DNA of 23,699 bases. Source: a virus. Positions 15,242-22,685 of this stretch are shown piece after piece; the first letter of the stretch is position 1, and the number at the start of each line of letters is the position of its first letter. The notes under the pieces were generated by a model. It had not been told where the DNA came from, ran no database searches, and saw only the letters and a list, made by a program, of their open reading frames with translations. A program made the position numbers and the translations under genes. The stretch covers positions 1-23,699 of IMG/VR virus record IMGVR_UViG_3300010885_028878, one strand, 5' to 3'.

Positions 15242-15535
15242 ATGCCTAACTTTGTAAATCGTAACGTCTGTAAAACTTTTGTTTATACTTTTGCTTCTAA
15301 TAATAAAGAAACATTATCTGCATTAAATCAAGAATGTTCACAAGTTAGTGTAAGACCAAGAACAAATCCTGCTACAATTTTTGATCCACAAAATCCTTCG
15401 GTTGGGTATCAATTACTAACAAACGAAGAATTTGTATTTTGTGGGTTAACAAATTTATCTAGTTTAAGCGCACAAGGAACTAGTGGAAGCGTAATTCAAA
15501 TTCGTACACAGTATTACGGAAATACTATTATCTAA
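15242..15535 (+). CDS. Small probable virion protein
   Basis: A 97-residue protein, beta-rich and polar, beginning MPNFVNRNVCKTFVYTFASN. It has FVFCGLTNLSSLSAQGTSGS near the end and a final VIQIRTQYYGNTII. There is no signal peptide, membrane helix or catalytic motif. Composition and length recall small head/tail proteins such as the one at 1775, but no family is recognised. It is transcribed alone from its own late-type box; its last 8 nt overlap the convergent fibre-like gene. Confidence 0.6.
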   Translation: MPNFVNRNVCKTFVYTFASNNKETLSALNQECSQVSVRPRTNPATIFDPQNPSVGYQLLTNEEFVFCGLTNLSSLSAQGTSGSVIQIRTQYYGNTII

Positions 15536-16763
15536 TTATAACGACTTTAATGTTCTGAATAGGGGAATCAAAAGATATTAATGTCTGATTTAAGTTAATA
15601 TTTTTTACGGAAGTTAATACCATCTCATCATTTTCATCATAAAGAGTAACTACTAAATCTTTAGAATTTAAATTATGATCCAAAACGTAATCAGTATCGA
15701 CATAATTACCAATATAAAAAACACGTTTATTATCTAAAGCAAAATTTCCATAGATATTGCCAACAACAGATAAACTAGAAGTGATACTAAGATCCCCATC
15801 AATGATTCCACCCTTCGAATAATCTATAGAACTGTTACTAGTTCCTCCACCACCACTGTTTTCTAGTAGTTTAGCCAAGTATTGTTTAGAATATTTCTCA
15901 TTAATTTCATGAACTTCCTTCTTTGTTTGTTCTGAAAAATGATTAAAGAAGCGTTTAATTCTAGGATCATCCTTTTTTGTATCTAATAAAGCAAACAATT
16001 CATCTTCTAAAGTCTTAGGTTTATCAATTTTAATGTACTCAGAAGTATCTTCTTTTGGTTTTTCTTCTTGTTTTGTTTGTTGATCTGCTTTTTTTAATGT
16101 ATCAACATACGCAGAAATTACAGAATGTTTATCGTCTGTTTCTTTCGGAGCAATTTCGTCTACATTTTTAACAATTTCTTCTTGACTTGGAATTTCAGGT
16201 TTGGTATTTTGTTCAAACTCTTGTGGAATTATAGGGTCTAAAGGTTCTAAGATATCCTCAATTTTTGATAAATCAGGAATATCTTTTTCTTCTTCTTTAG
16301 AAGGTATTTCTTGTTTAACTACAACTTGTGATTTTTTAACAATTTTTTGTTTTTTTATTAAAGGATTATCTTTTTGCTTGACAAGAGGTTTACTTGTTGT
16401 TATAATATCTCTTATAGATTTTAACAAATTATTGCTAATTTTATCTTCTACGTTTTTAGTATCTATTACATAATCTGTAATTGAATCTTCTTGAATGCCT
16501 AAATTATCAATTCTTACAATATTAGAAGAAGATTCTAATAATACGTATTTTTTGTTATTATGTAATATAATAGGTTTATCTTTCCAATAACCTACATTTT
16601 CAGATATAATTGTATTACCATCTGATTTAATATGAAATTTTTTATCAATTATTTTATATGAATAAAAGGGAATTATCGTTTCATTGTCAGATGTTTTAAT
16701 TTTATCTTCATTTTTTAATAGCAAAAGAGTACTAGTTAAGTGCTTTGCCAAGATGTCATCCAT
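15528..16763 (-). CDS. Fibre/adhesin-like virion protein
   Basis: A 411-residue protein. The N-terminal ~105 residues are mixed alpha/beta with short strands (IIPFYSYKIIDKKFHI and WKDKPIILHNNKKYVLL). Residues ~125-265 are a long Lys/Glu/Pro/Gln-rich flexible linker, and ~268-300 a probable coiled coil. After a GGGG hinge (304-307), the C-terminus has a beta domain (GGIIDGDLSITSSLSVVGNI, then FYIGNYVDTDYVLDHNLNSK and a DLVVTLYD strand). That HNL-containing domain is the type seen at the ends of phage tail-fibre or tail-associated proteins. A role in host contact or virion decoration is inferred. It is alone on its strand with its own late box. Confidence 0.65.
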   Translation of the reverse strand: MDDILAKHLTSTLLLLKNEDKIKTSDNETIIPFYSYKIIDKKFHIKSDGNTIISENVGYWKDKPIILHNNKKYVLLESSSNIVRIDNLGIQEDSITDYVIDTKNVEDKISNNLLKSIRDIITTSKPLVKQKDNPLIKKQKIVKKSQVVVKQEIPSKEEEKDIPDLSKIEDILEPLDPIIPQEFEQNTKPEIPSQEEIVKNVDEIAPKETDDKHSVISAYVDTLKKADQQTKQEEKPKEDTSEYIKIDKPKTLEDELFALLDTKKDDPRIKRFFNHFSEQTKKEVHEINEKYSKQYLAKLLENSGGGGTSNSSIDYSKGGIIDGDLSITSSLSVVGNIYGNFALDNKRVFYIGNYVDTDYVLDHNLNSKDLVVTLYDENDEMVLTSVKNINLNQTLISFDSPIQNIKVVIIR

Positions 16764-16768
16764 TTTCT

Positions 16769-16776
16769 TATTTATT
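16769..16776 (-). promoter_or_regulatory. Late-promoter box, fibre-like gene
   Basis: AATAAATA, AGAAA, then ATG at 16763: a 5-nt gap. The AGAA is only a weak Shine-Dalgarno candidate. Confidence 0.55.
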
Positions 16777-16808
16777 TTTATTTTTGTATTTAAATAGAAG
16801 ACAAATTA

Positions 16809-16816
16809 AATAAATA
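16809..16816 (+). promoter_or_regulatory. Late-promoter box, Gp88-like operon
   Basis: AATAAATA, ATCAT, then ATG at 16822: a 5-nt gap. It would serve the three plus-strand genes to 19582. Confidence 0.6.
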
Positions 16817-16821
16817 ATCAT

Positions 16822-18501
16822 ATGTTTGACAGAGACTCTAAAATGATATGGGAAAACTATTACTATAATAGAATATCAAAATCAAGAAGTTTAAATGAAA
16901 ATTCTGCTGTTGTTGGTATGAATTTGCCTCCCGGACTTGCTAAAACAATAACTGCGTTTGAATTTGAGGAAGATTTAGAAAAAGAACCAACACATAAAAC
17001 TCAACCACAAAATTCTCAACAAGAACCAAAACCAATTTTAAGAAAACAATCAAGTTTTAAAACAGATTTATCAGAGCCAGAATTAGAGCCAGAAGAGGAA
17101 GAAATTCCAGATTCAGATGATGAAGAAGAAGAGCGTATGGTATCATTCAAAGAAGCATTTAACGATGTTGGAGCCGTAGCTAAAATAGTTTCTCCCAAAG
17201 TGATGCAAGGTTGGATGCAAGATACTCATTCAAAGAAAGAATATTTAGATAGAAAAACAGCTTCTCCAGAAGAGATAAGAAAATACGATTCTTCTAAAGC
17301 AAACAGACCTATTATTCATAAAGGTAATGTAGCAGTATTTGAGATTGTTAATAATAATGGAGATACTATTAAAACATATGATCTTGAGGGATACAAAAAA
17401 TTAATTTCAGAAAGACCTAGAGAATTGCTTAAAGCTAATGCAAAAATGGAAAAAAGTGGTGGAGATACATTAGTATTTTATAACACTACACTTCCAGCAA
17501 TTATGGGACTAGCGGTAAACGAAGCTACCGGGGATTTAATTGTAGTTAATACATGTCCGGGTGCAGGAGATTGTAAAATTGATTGTTATGCAAGACATAA
17601 TAATTATATTAAAAATAAAGCAGTTTCTATTAATCAACAAAGAACTTTAAATTATATTTTAAATGATTATGAAGGTTATAAAGAAGAATTAAGAATGACA
17701 TTGCATTTAAATACAATGAAAAATAAAAGAGGAGGAAAAAAAACCGTTCTCAGATTTAATGATTCAGGGGATATGTTATCCGAAAAATATTTTGCAATGG
17801 CAGCAGACTTAGCTCGTTCAATGCCTGATGTATTATTTTATGGATATACAAAATCAATTGCAACTGCAAAAGCAGCAAAACTTCCCGAAAATTTTGTGAT
17901 GAATTATTCAATGGGAGGAAAGCAAGATAGCTTTATTAGTCCTTCTGATAAACAATCCGTTATCATATATCCAGCAAAAGTTTCAGAAAAAACTTCATTT
18001 AATTTGGATGACTTAATTCTCAAGGAATGGTCTATTGAAGATGAAGTCAATATGAAAAAGAAAATTTCTCAAAAATTCAATATACCTGTTAATAGAATTT
18101 TTACTGTTAAAGACGTACAAAATAGTGGACATATGGAATTACCACAAGGTGCTATGATAGTAAAATTACCAGATGAAAAAATTTCAAATTATCCAGAATC
18201 ACAAATTATTGATATAAGAAAAAAAGATCCATCAAAACCAACTAAAAAACTTACGGAAACAATGTCTAAAATTTTTACATCTAGATACATTTATTTAAAT
18301 GGACAAAAAGGTGTTCGGAAATTTAAAGAGGTAATGGCAGCAAATTTTAATATTGATATTAATAAATTGTTGACTATGGATGAACTTATAAATACACCAA
18401 ACGGTAAAGTAAATGAATACAATGTTATTGTTTTACCCGGTGAATCGGATCTTTCTGCTGCTAGAAGAGATGTTCACGTTACATTCTTATATTTACACTA
18501 A
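16822..18501 (+). CDS. Gp88-like cysteine-motif protein, candidate packaged
   Basis: A 559-residue protein. It begins MFDRDSKMIWENYYYN, similar to the unrelated gene at 22096 (MYNKDNLILESLY), so probably a second type of head-targeting tag. Residues ~50-105 are a disordered, very acidic linker. The core (~214-400) has CPGAGDCKIDCYA (C245, C251, C255), VLRFNDSGDMLSEKYF (309-324), and FYGYTKS (339-345). This combination matches the phage Gp88-type family as I recall it; the three cysteines could bind a metal or an iron-sulfur cluster. The biochemical activity is unknown. The C-terminal ~130 residues look like a separate repeat-type region (KIFTSRYIYLNGQKG). It is first in a three-gene + unit. 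Confidence 0.7.
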   Translation: MFDRDSKMIWENYYYNRISKSRSLNENSAVVGMNLPPGLAKTITAFEFEEDLEKEPTHKTQPQNSQQEPKPILRKQSSFKTDLSEPELEPEEEEIPDSDDEEEERMVSFKEAFNDVGAVAKIVSPKVMQGWMQDTHSKKEYLDRKTASPEEIRKYDSSKANRPIIHKGNVAVFEIVNNNGDTIKTYDLEGYKKLISERPRELLKANAKMEKSGGDTLVFYNTTLPAIMGLAVNEATGDLIVVNTCPGAGDCKIDCYARHNNYIKNKAVSINQQRTLNYILNDYEGYKEELRMTLHLNTMKNKRGGKKTVLRFNDSGDMLSEKYFAMAADLARSMPDVLFYGYTKSIATAKAAKLPENFVMNYSMGGKQDSFISPSDKQSVIIYPAKVSEKTSFNLDDLILKEWSIEDEVNMKKKISQKFNIPVNRIFTVKDVQNSGHMELPQGAMIVKLPDEKISNYPESQIIDIRKKDPSKPTKKLTETMSKIFTSRYIYLNGQKGVRKFKEVMAANFNIDINKLLTMDELINTPNGKVNEYNVIVLPGESDLSAARRDVHVTFLYLH

Positions 18502-18507
18502 TACGTT

Positions 18508-19152
18508 ATGCTATTACTTTTCGATCAACTAGTAGAACAAATATTGAGTGAGGCGTTTGGTGGGTCTGGTGGGCAACATGGACTCAGGAAAGGTTCTGAA
18601 ACCGAAAGGAGATTCGTTGAAGCTCTAAAAAGGGTAGGTTTAAAAGCCGTAGCAGTAAGTAGCGATGTCGAAAGAACTAAGCATATCGATTTTACCGTAT
18701 TTCTTAATAAAAATGATGCGAAGGGTAAACCTATGCGTGCATGGGTAGATTTACCAGAAAACCAAGGTGTGGGTGCCAATTCAAATACTGTAGAAGTAAA
18801 AGGTGATAAAGTTAAAAATGGTTTCCTTAATATGGAGTTAAGAGGTATAACAGGTCATCCGGGTTGGCTTTATTCTCAAGGAAATTATATGTCGTTTGAA
18901 ATTGAGGATGAGATTGTAATGGTAAAAACTAGAAAAATGAAAGATTATATAGAAAGAAAATATAATTTTAAATTTGACACATTACCAAAAATAGTACAAG
19001 TTACACACGATCAAAATGCTAATCGTGTGTTTCCTGTTGTCTTCAATCGAAGCGTAGATGCCAACGGAAGAAACGATCAATCGTGGATGACTAGATTCTC
19101 ATGGGATGATATATATCAGAATTGTAAATCAGTATTAGTATTTAAAAAATAA
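18508..19152 (+). CDS. PD-(D/E)XK-type nuclease, candidate packaged
   Basis: A 214-residue protein. The N-terminus MLLLFDQLVEQILSEAFGG contains ILSE, which fits the (L/I)xxE prohead-protease consensus, followed by a Gly-rich linker (17-24). The body follows the restriction-endonuclease-like fold: ETERRFVEALKRVGLKAV (31-48) as the first helix, HIDF with D61, and NTVEVKGDK with E96 and K98, giving D-x(n)-ExK. A later FSWDDIYQ may belong to the core. It could attack host or competitor DNA after injection, or act as a repair nuclease. It is second in the unit, 6 nt after the Gp88-like stop, with no Shine-Dalgarno sequence. Confidence 0.65.
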   Translation: MLLLFDQLVEQILSEAFGGSGGQHGLRKGSETERRFVEALKRVGLKAVAVSSDVERTKHIDFTVFLNKNDAKGKPMRAWVDLPENQGVGANSNTVEVKGDKVKNGFLNMELRGITGHPGWLYSQGNYMSFEIEDEIVMVKTRKMKDYIERKYNFKFDTLPKIVQVTHDQNANRVFPVVFNRSVDANGRNDQSWMTRFSWDDIYQNCKSVLVFKK

Positions 19153-19153
19153 T

Positions 19154-19582
19154 ATGAAAAGTAAATTTTATACATTATTCGACAACGTAGTTAATAATCT
19201 TACAGACAAAAAAGCTATTAAGAATATGATACTACAAAAGTATGGTCATTTGTCAGAGGAAGAAATGCTTCCATTGCCTGATGATCCTGAGATATATTTT
19301 AATCTAGATTATCCTAACATGGAAATGGTGGATGTAAATGAACTATCTAATACCAGAGCCAGAGAATCTGGAATTAAAAATGCACTAGTAATGATATATG
19401 CTTTGTCCCAAGGAATAGGGGAAGGACTAGGAAAAAGAAATCCGATTACAGTAAGAGAGGTTTCTACAGGTCAATATGAAGTACTAGACGGAAATAGTAC
19501 ATATAATATTGCAAAAAGATCTGGTTGGAAACAAATACCAGCGGAGATTGTAGACGAGCTACCTCCAGAAGAAGTACACTAA
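19154..19582 (+). CDS. ParB/sulfiredoxin-fold protein
   Basis: A 142-residue protein starting 1 nt after the nuclease stop. The C-terminal part, NPITVREVSTGQYEVLDGNS (96-115) followed by TYNIAKRSGWKQIPAEIV, is the ParB N-terminal pattern: a short PI.V strand, then Y.V.DGN.xY and a helix with GW..IP. This fold includes CTPase, nuclease and kinase members. The usual helix-turn-helix DNA-binding part of ParB is missing. The N-terminus, MKSKFYTLFDNVVNNL, is a weaker head-targeting-like helix. Its 3' end overlaps the convergent 2H phosphoesterase gene by 4 nt. A partner or modifier of the nuclease just upstream is possible (inference from the tight operon). Confidence 0.65.
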   Translation: MKSKFYTLFDNVVNNLTDKKAIKNMILQKYGHLSEEEMLPLPDDPEIYFNLDYPNMEMVDVNELSNTRARESGIKNALVMIYALSQGIGEGLGKRNPITVREVSTGQYEVLDGNSTYNIAKRSGWKQIPAEIVDELPPEEVH

Positions 19583-20022
19583 ACACAAACTTCTTCTACT
19601 TTACCAGAAAGTATAACAGATTTTTTTAAGGGAACCCATTCGGTAATAGTATTACTTTGTCTGGGTTTTCCTCCATTTTTTGTATCTACTGCAACTGTAA
19701 TGTGTGGCGTTGGGTTATCGCTAACACCATTCACTCTAACGGCAAGAACTTTATGATCTTCTGTAACGCCTATATGAGTAACGTGTAAACTTTCGGTTCT
19801 TCCTAAACGATATTCGTGTGCAGTCCCTTCCAATCCTCCCATTTTAATCGTCATATGATGGGCGAATATTTTAAAATTTGGATTTATACTTTTCGAAATT
19901 TCTGGATCTTTAATAAGCTTTACGTGGGATGCTCTATCCAAAACAACTGCACTATAACATAATTTATTTTTTTGGAATTTGTTTACAAATTCTTCGGAGA
20001 AAAATTTTTGGAAGCTCATCAT
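19579..20022 (-). CDS. 2H phosphoesterase-like protein, candidate packaged
   Basis: A 147-residue protein with the two HxT motifs of the 2H superfamily: AHHMTIK with H56/T58 and TPHITVAV with H107/T109. Spacing and surrounding strands (CYSAVVLD near the start, LAVRVNGV before the second motif, VILSGKVEEV at the end) fit the bilobal fold. Members cleave 2',3'-cyclic or 2'-5' phosphodiesters, and some phage members destroy cyclic-nucleotide defence signals (Acb1). The N-terminus MMSFQKFFSEE closely resembles T4 head-targeting peptides with a FFSE site. It may start at either of two adjacent ATGs. Exact substrate unknown. Confidence 0.72.
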   Translation of the reverse strand: MMSFQKFFSEEFVNKFQKNKLCYSAVVLDRASHVKLIKDPEISKSINPNFKIFAHHMTIKMGGLEGTAHEYRLGRTESLHVTHIGVTEDHKVLAVRVNGVSDNPTPHITVAVDTKNGGKPRQSNTITEWVPLKKSVILSGKVEEVCV

Positions 20023-20027
20023 ACAAA

Positions 20028-20035
20028 TATTTATT
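20028..20035 (-). promoter_or_regulatory. Late-promoter box, 2H gene
   Basis: AATAAATA, TTTGT, then ATG at 20022: a 5-nt gap to the first of two adjacent ATGs. Confidence 0.6.
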
Positions 20036-20040
20036 CGATT

Positions 20041-20052
20041 GTTAAATAAATA
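20041..20052 (+). promoter_or_regulatory. Late-promoter box, RelA/SpoT-like gene
   Basis: GTTAAATAAATA holds two overlapping TAAATA boxes. The nearer one ends 7 nt before the ATG at 20060. It is divergent from the 2H promoter. Confidence 0.5.
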
Positions 20053-20059
20053 TAAACAT

Positions 20060-20902
20060 ATGAATTTTTCGTTTAATTTAATTTCAGATAATTATCTTTT
20101 CTCTTTATTATCAGAATCCCATCAAACAAAATATCTTGACACTCTGCCTGAAGTTCAAAGATTTGATAATATGTTACGTAATCCTAGTATTGATAGAGAA
20201 ACACTAATTGCTGAATTGACACCTATCTATGAGAAGATACAACCTGTAGTAGCTACCACACAAGCCAGATATGAAAAATTTTTAAAGAGGTTAGCATATC
20301 CAAAAGGGAAAAATAATAATTTAACTAATATAATTATGGGAAAACCTAAGACATTAAAGTCTTTGATATCCAAGGTTATTATTAGAAGAAGAAAAACGTT
20401 ACAACAAATTAATGATTTGGTAAGAGCAACAATCATGTTCAGCGACCAAAATGATATGGATGAATTCGTAAATAAATTAAAAAGAAAAAAGGATATTATA
20501 ACTGGGTATGAGCATAAATCATTTGGTGCCGATCAAACATTTGGTTATTATGGATCACACCATTTTTCTATATTATTAAATGGGATTGAATGTGAATTGC
20601 AAGTAATGACAAAAAAACTAGAGGCACATAAAACTGTAGCGCATGGTATATACGACAAATACAGAGAAATGGTTCCACAGGGTTTAACGCCTAGTGCTGC
20701 AAAAGAAGTAAGAAGATCAAAAGGTTTATATAGTAGAGCAAATATTCCTAAAGCTGGAAGAAAAGGAAAACGTAGGAGCGATTTGATTGGTAGTCTTGCT
20801 GCCAGAGGCGAATCATTATTCCTCAAACAAAACGTAATAAACGAAACTTACGATCCTAAATTAGTATTAGCGATATTAGAAAAGGATTATAATTTAAAAT
20901 AA
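20060..20902 (+). CDS. RelA/SpoT-type nucleotide synthetase-like protein, candidate packaged
   Basis: A 280-residue protein. The central part fits the RelA/SpoT synthetase fold: a basic GKPKTLKSLISKV segment (94-106), INDLVRATIMF (117-127, D119 and R122), FGYYGSHHFSILL (161-173), and NGIECELQVMTKK with the expected catalytic Glu at 179. There is no HD hydrolase domain, so it resembles small alarmone synthetases or toxSAS toxins that make (p)ppGpp or related products, or modify tRNA. Residues 1-20, MNFSFNLISDNYLFSLLSES, include LLSE, a good prohead-protease site. The start at 20060 is chosen because of the promoter box; an in-frame ATG at 19979 would lie inside the 2H gene. It abuts the convergent metalloprotease gene with no base between stops. 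Confidence 0.72.
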   Translation: MNFSFNLISDNYLFSLLSESHQTKYLDTLPEVQRFDNMLRNPSIDRETLIAELTPIYEKIQPVVATTQARYEKFLKRLAYPKGKNNNLTNIIMGKPKTLKSLISKVIIRRRKTLQQINDLVRATIMFSDQNDMDEFVNKLKRKKDIITGYEHKSFGADQTFGYYGSHHFSILLNGIECELQVMTKKLEAHKTVAHGIYDKYREMVPQGLTPSAAKEVRRSKGLYSRANIPKAGRKGKRRSDLIGSLAARGESLFLKQNVINETYDPKLVLAILEKDYNLK

Positions 20903-22087
20903 TTATTGATTCAGGAAAGCTCTTTGCTTGTCGCTTATTGTTTTGACTGGATTCATTAAATTAATGATCATCCTACGATGAGTCATGGGTAATTTAAAGA
21001 AGTCATCAATTGCAGTTGCCCACAATTCATCAGGACTAGAAAGACCATAAGCATTATTCCAATTAACCATTTTATTTAAAAATTCTTTAAAATGCATTCC
21101 TGCCTTCCCCTGCAATAAAGTTTCGAGTTTTGATTTGGGAACGACACGCTTAGAGCTAAACTTTAAATAAAGTTCTTTTATTTTATTTAAAATTATTTCT
21201 ATTACATTAGTTTGCATACCAGCACAAGCAAGCTTTGCAAAGTTATTATTTTCTATGTCTTGTTCTAATATAGAGAATGCCTGATCAGAATCATCAGAAA
21301 GATTATCGACTATGGAATCGAAAAAAACATATGCGATATTATCCGAATCGACTAAAAGATCATCATGAATAGAATGGATTTTATCGTCTTTTATTTTTAA
21401 AGAGGTAAGACTCTTAACGATTACTTCCATGATTCTATTAGAGATCTTATTTTTGGCTTCGTCTTCGTCATAATCCATACCATTCATTAATCGCATAATG
21501 TCAGGAATTTTTGCCATAGAGTTTATCGTATAAGTAGTATATGCTCTTATTCTAAGAAACTCTCTTTTGAAAACCTCTTCGTGTTTAACTTTAGAGGGGA
21601 TAGTTTTTAAAACTTCATTATAAAGTTTTGTAACAGTTTCATTAAATTCTTTTGAATGACCAAACATCCAAAGATGCGCCCATTCATGAACGATAATTTT
21701 TTTTGTTCCTTCCGAAAAATACATTAAAGATTCATAATCAATCTTCATATATCTACGACTACGAAAGGCCGTACCACCAACACCACCTTGTTTAAGACCA
21801 GTGTTAAAATTTTCTACGTCCTGTAAATTGGCGATTATTAAATTACAATGCATACTAGGAAATCCTATTGCTCCGATATCTCTCTTAGCATCTGCTAATA
21901 ATTGTCCTATCCTTCCTAAATTAACTTTTAATTTATGAGCAAGTTCAGCATCAGTTAAACCTATACTAGATGCCAAACTATTTTCATAAAAAACAGAAAA
22001 CATTGGAAAATCTTTTAGATGAGTATTGTGAGGGGAATTTCTAAACTTACCCTCATTTATAAAAAAATAATCGTCGAAGTTAAACAT
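20903..22087 (-). CDS. HExxH metalloprotease-like protein, candidate packaged
   Basis: A 394-residue protein. Residues 132-148 read IVHEWAHLWMFGHSKEF: H134, E135 and H138 form the zincin motif, and H144 is at the metzincin-like spacing (third ligand ten residues after the first). The N-terminus MFNFDDYFFINEG matches the start of the unknown protein at 13215 and looks like a capsid-targeting peptide cleaved after Glu. There is no signal peptide or membrane helix, so action inside the host cell (or in the head) is expected. The C-terminal ~240 residues are helical and unassigned. It follows the 22096 gene by 8 nt and shares its late box. Confidence 0.72.
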   Translation of the reverse strand: MFNFDDYFFINEGKFRNSPHNTHLKDFPMFSVFYENSLASSIGLTDAELAHKLKVNLGRIGQLLADAKRDIGAIGFPSMHCNLIIANLQDVENFNTGLKQGGVGGTAFRSRRYMKIDYESLMYFSEGTKKIIVHEWAHLWMFGHSKEFNETVTKLYNEVLKTIPSKVKHEEVFKREFLRIRAYTTYTINSMAKIPDIMRLMNGMDYDEDEAKNKISNRIMEVIVKSLTSLKIKDDKIHSIHDDLLVDSDNIAYVFFDSIVDNLSDDSDQAFSILEQDIENNNFAKLACAGMQTNVIEIILNKIKELYLKFSSKRVVPKSKLETLLQGKAGMHFKEFLNKMVNWNNAYGLSSPDELWATAIDDFFKLPMTHRRMIINLMNPVKTISDKQRAFLNQ

Positions 22088-22095
22088 GATTAATA

Positions 22096-22680
22096 TTATT
22101 CTCCTAGATATTCTTTTCTAGATTCTGCAAATTCGTTTGAATTTGTTTCTATTTCTTTATCTTCAGGATGAAATAAGTTTTCTATCGACCATACCCAAGA
22201 CATAGGTTTATCATCATCATCGTCATCATCGTAATTATCTTCCATGCTATCATCATATTCTCTTTTGTATAAGAAGCAAGGTTCGCCATTTATTTTTGCA
22301 AAGTAATCTGTGTCGGTATCTAAAGTAAGAAACCAATCTCTACTATCGGTGACTTTATAAGGTTTCTTATTAGCTAGTGCTGTATCGGGTTCTTTTACTA
22401 CACCCATGATAGTATAAATTTGTAATGCTCTATGTAATCCATTTGGTTTTAATTTATGAGAATCAAATTCACTAATTTCTTTACGTCTTACCGCATCTTG
22501 CATTTTGATATAGATATCATCTACCCATTGTTCAGCTTGTTGTCTTGACATGTTCTTTAAAGTATTATTATATAATTCTATACCAGCATATTCGAAATCA
22601 TATTTATTATTATTATTATTTTCTTTAATTACTTTTTTTATATATAAACTTTCTAATATTAAATTGTCTTTATTATACAT
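22096..22680 (-). CDS. Acidic protein, candidate packaged, unknown function
   Basis: A 194-residue protein. The start MYNKDNLILESLYIKKVIKE resembles the start of the Gp88-like protein at 16822 (MFDRDSKMIWENYYYN), and LILE fits the prohead-protease consensus. A run of six Asn follows (24 nt of AAT-type codons, a likely slippage site), then a helical middle (MSRQQAEQWVDDIYIKMQDA) and a run of aspartates (DDDDDDD, about 152-158), before a C-terminal acidic tail. It is the first gene of a unit with the metalloprotease, so it might be its regulator or partner. No domain recognised. Confidence 0.62.
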   Translation of the reverse strand: MYNKDNLILESLYIKKVIKENNNNNKYDFEYAGIELYNNTLKNMSRQQAEQWVDDIYIKMQDAVRRKEISEFDSHKLKPNGLHRALQIYTIMGVVKEPDTALANKKPYKVTDSRDWFLTLDTDTDYFAKINGEPCFLYKREYDDSMEDNYDDDDDDDKPMSWVWSIENLFHPEDKEIETNSNEFAESRKEYLGE

Positions 22681-22685
22681 AAACG

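Noticed and set aside
19154-19582. A phage ParB that binds the parS-like site
   Set aside because: Only the ParB N-terminal fold is present; no helix-turn-helix or dimer domain, and the site lies in compositionally different DNA.
19979-20059. Upstream start for the RelA/SpoT-like gene
   Set aside because: The added 27 residues would lie over the promoter boxes and the start of the 2H gene; ATG 20060 keeps the head-tag-like N-terminus.
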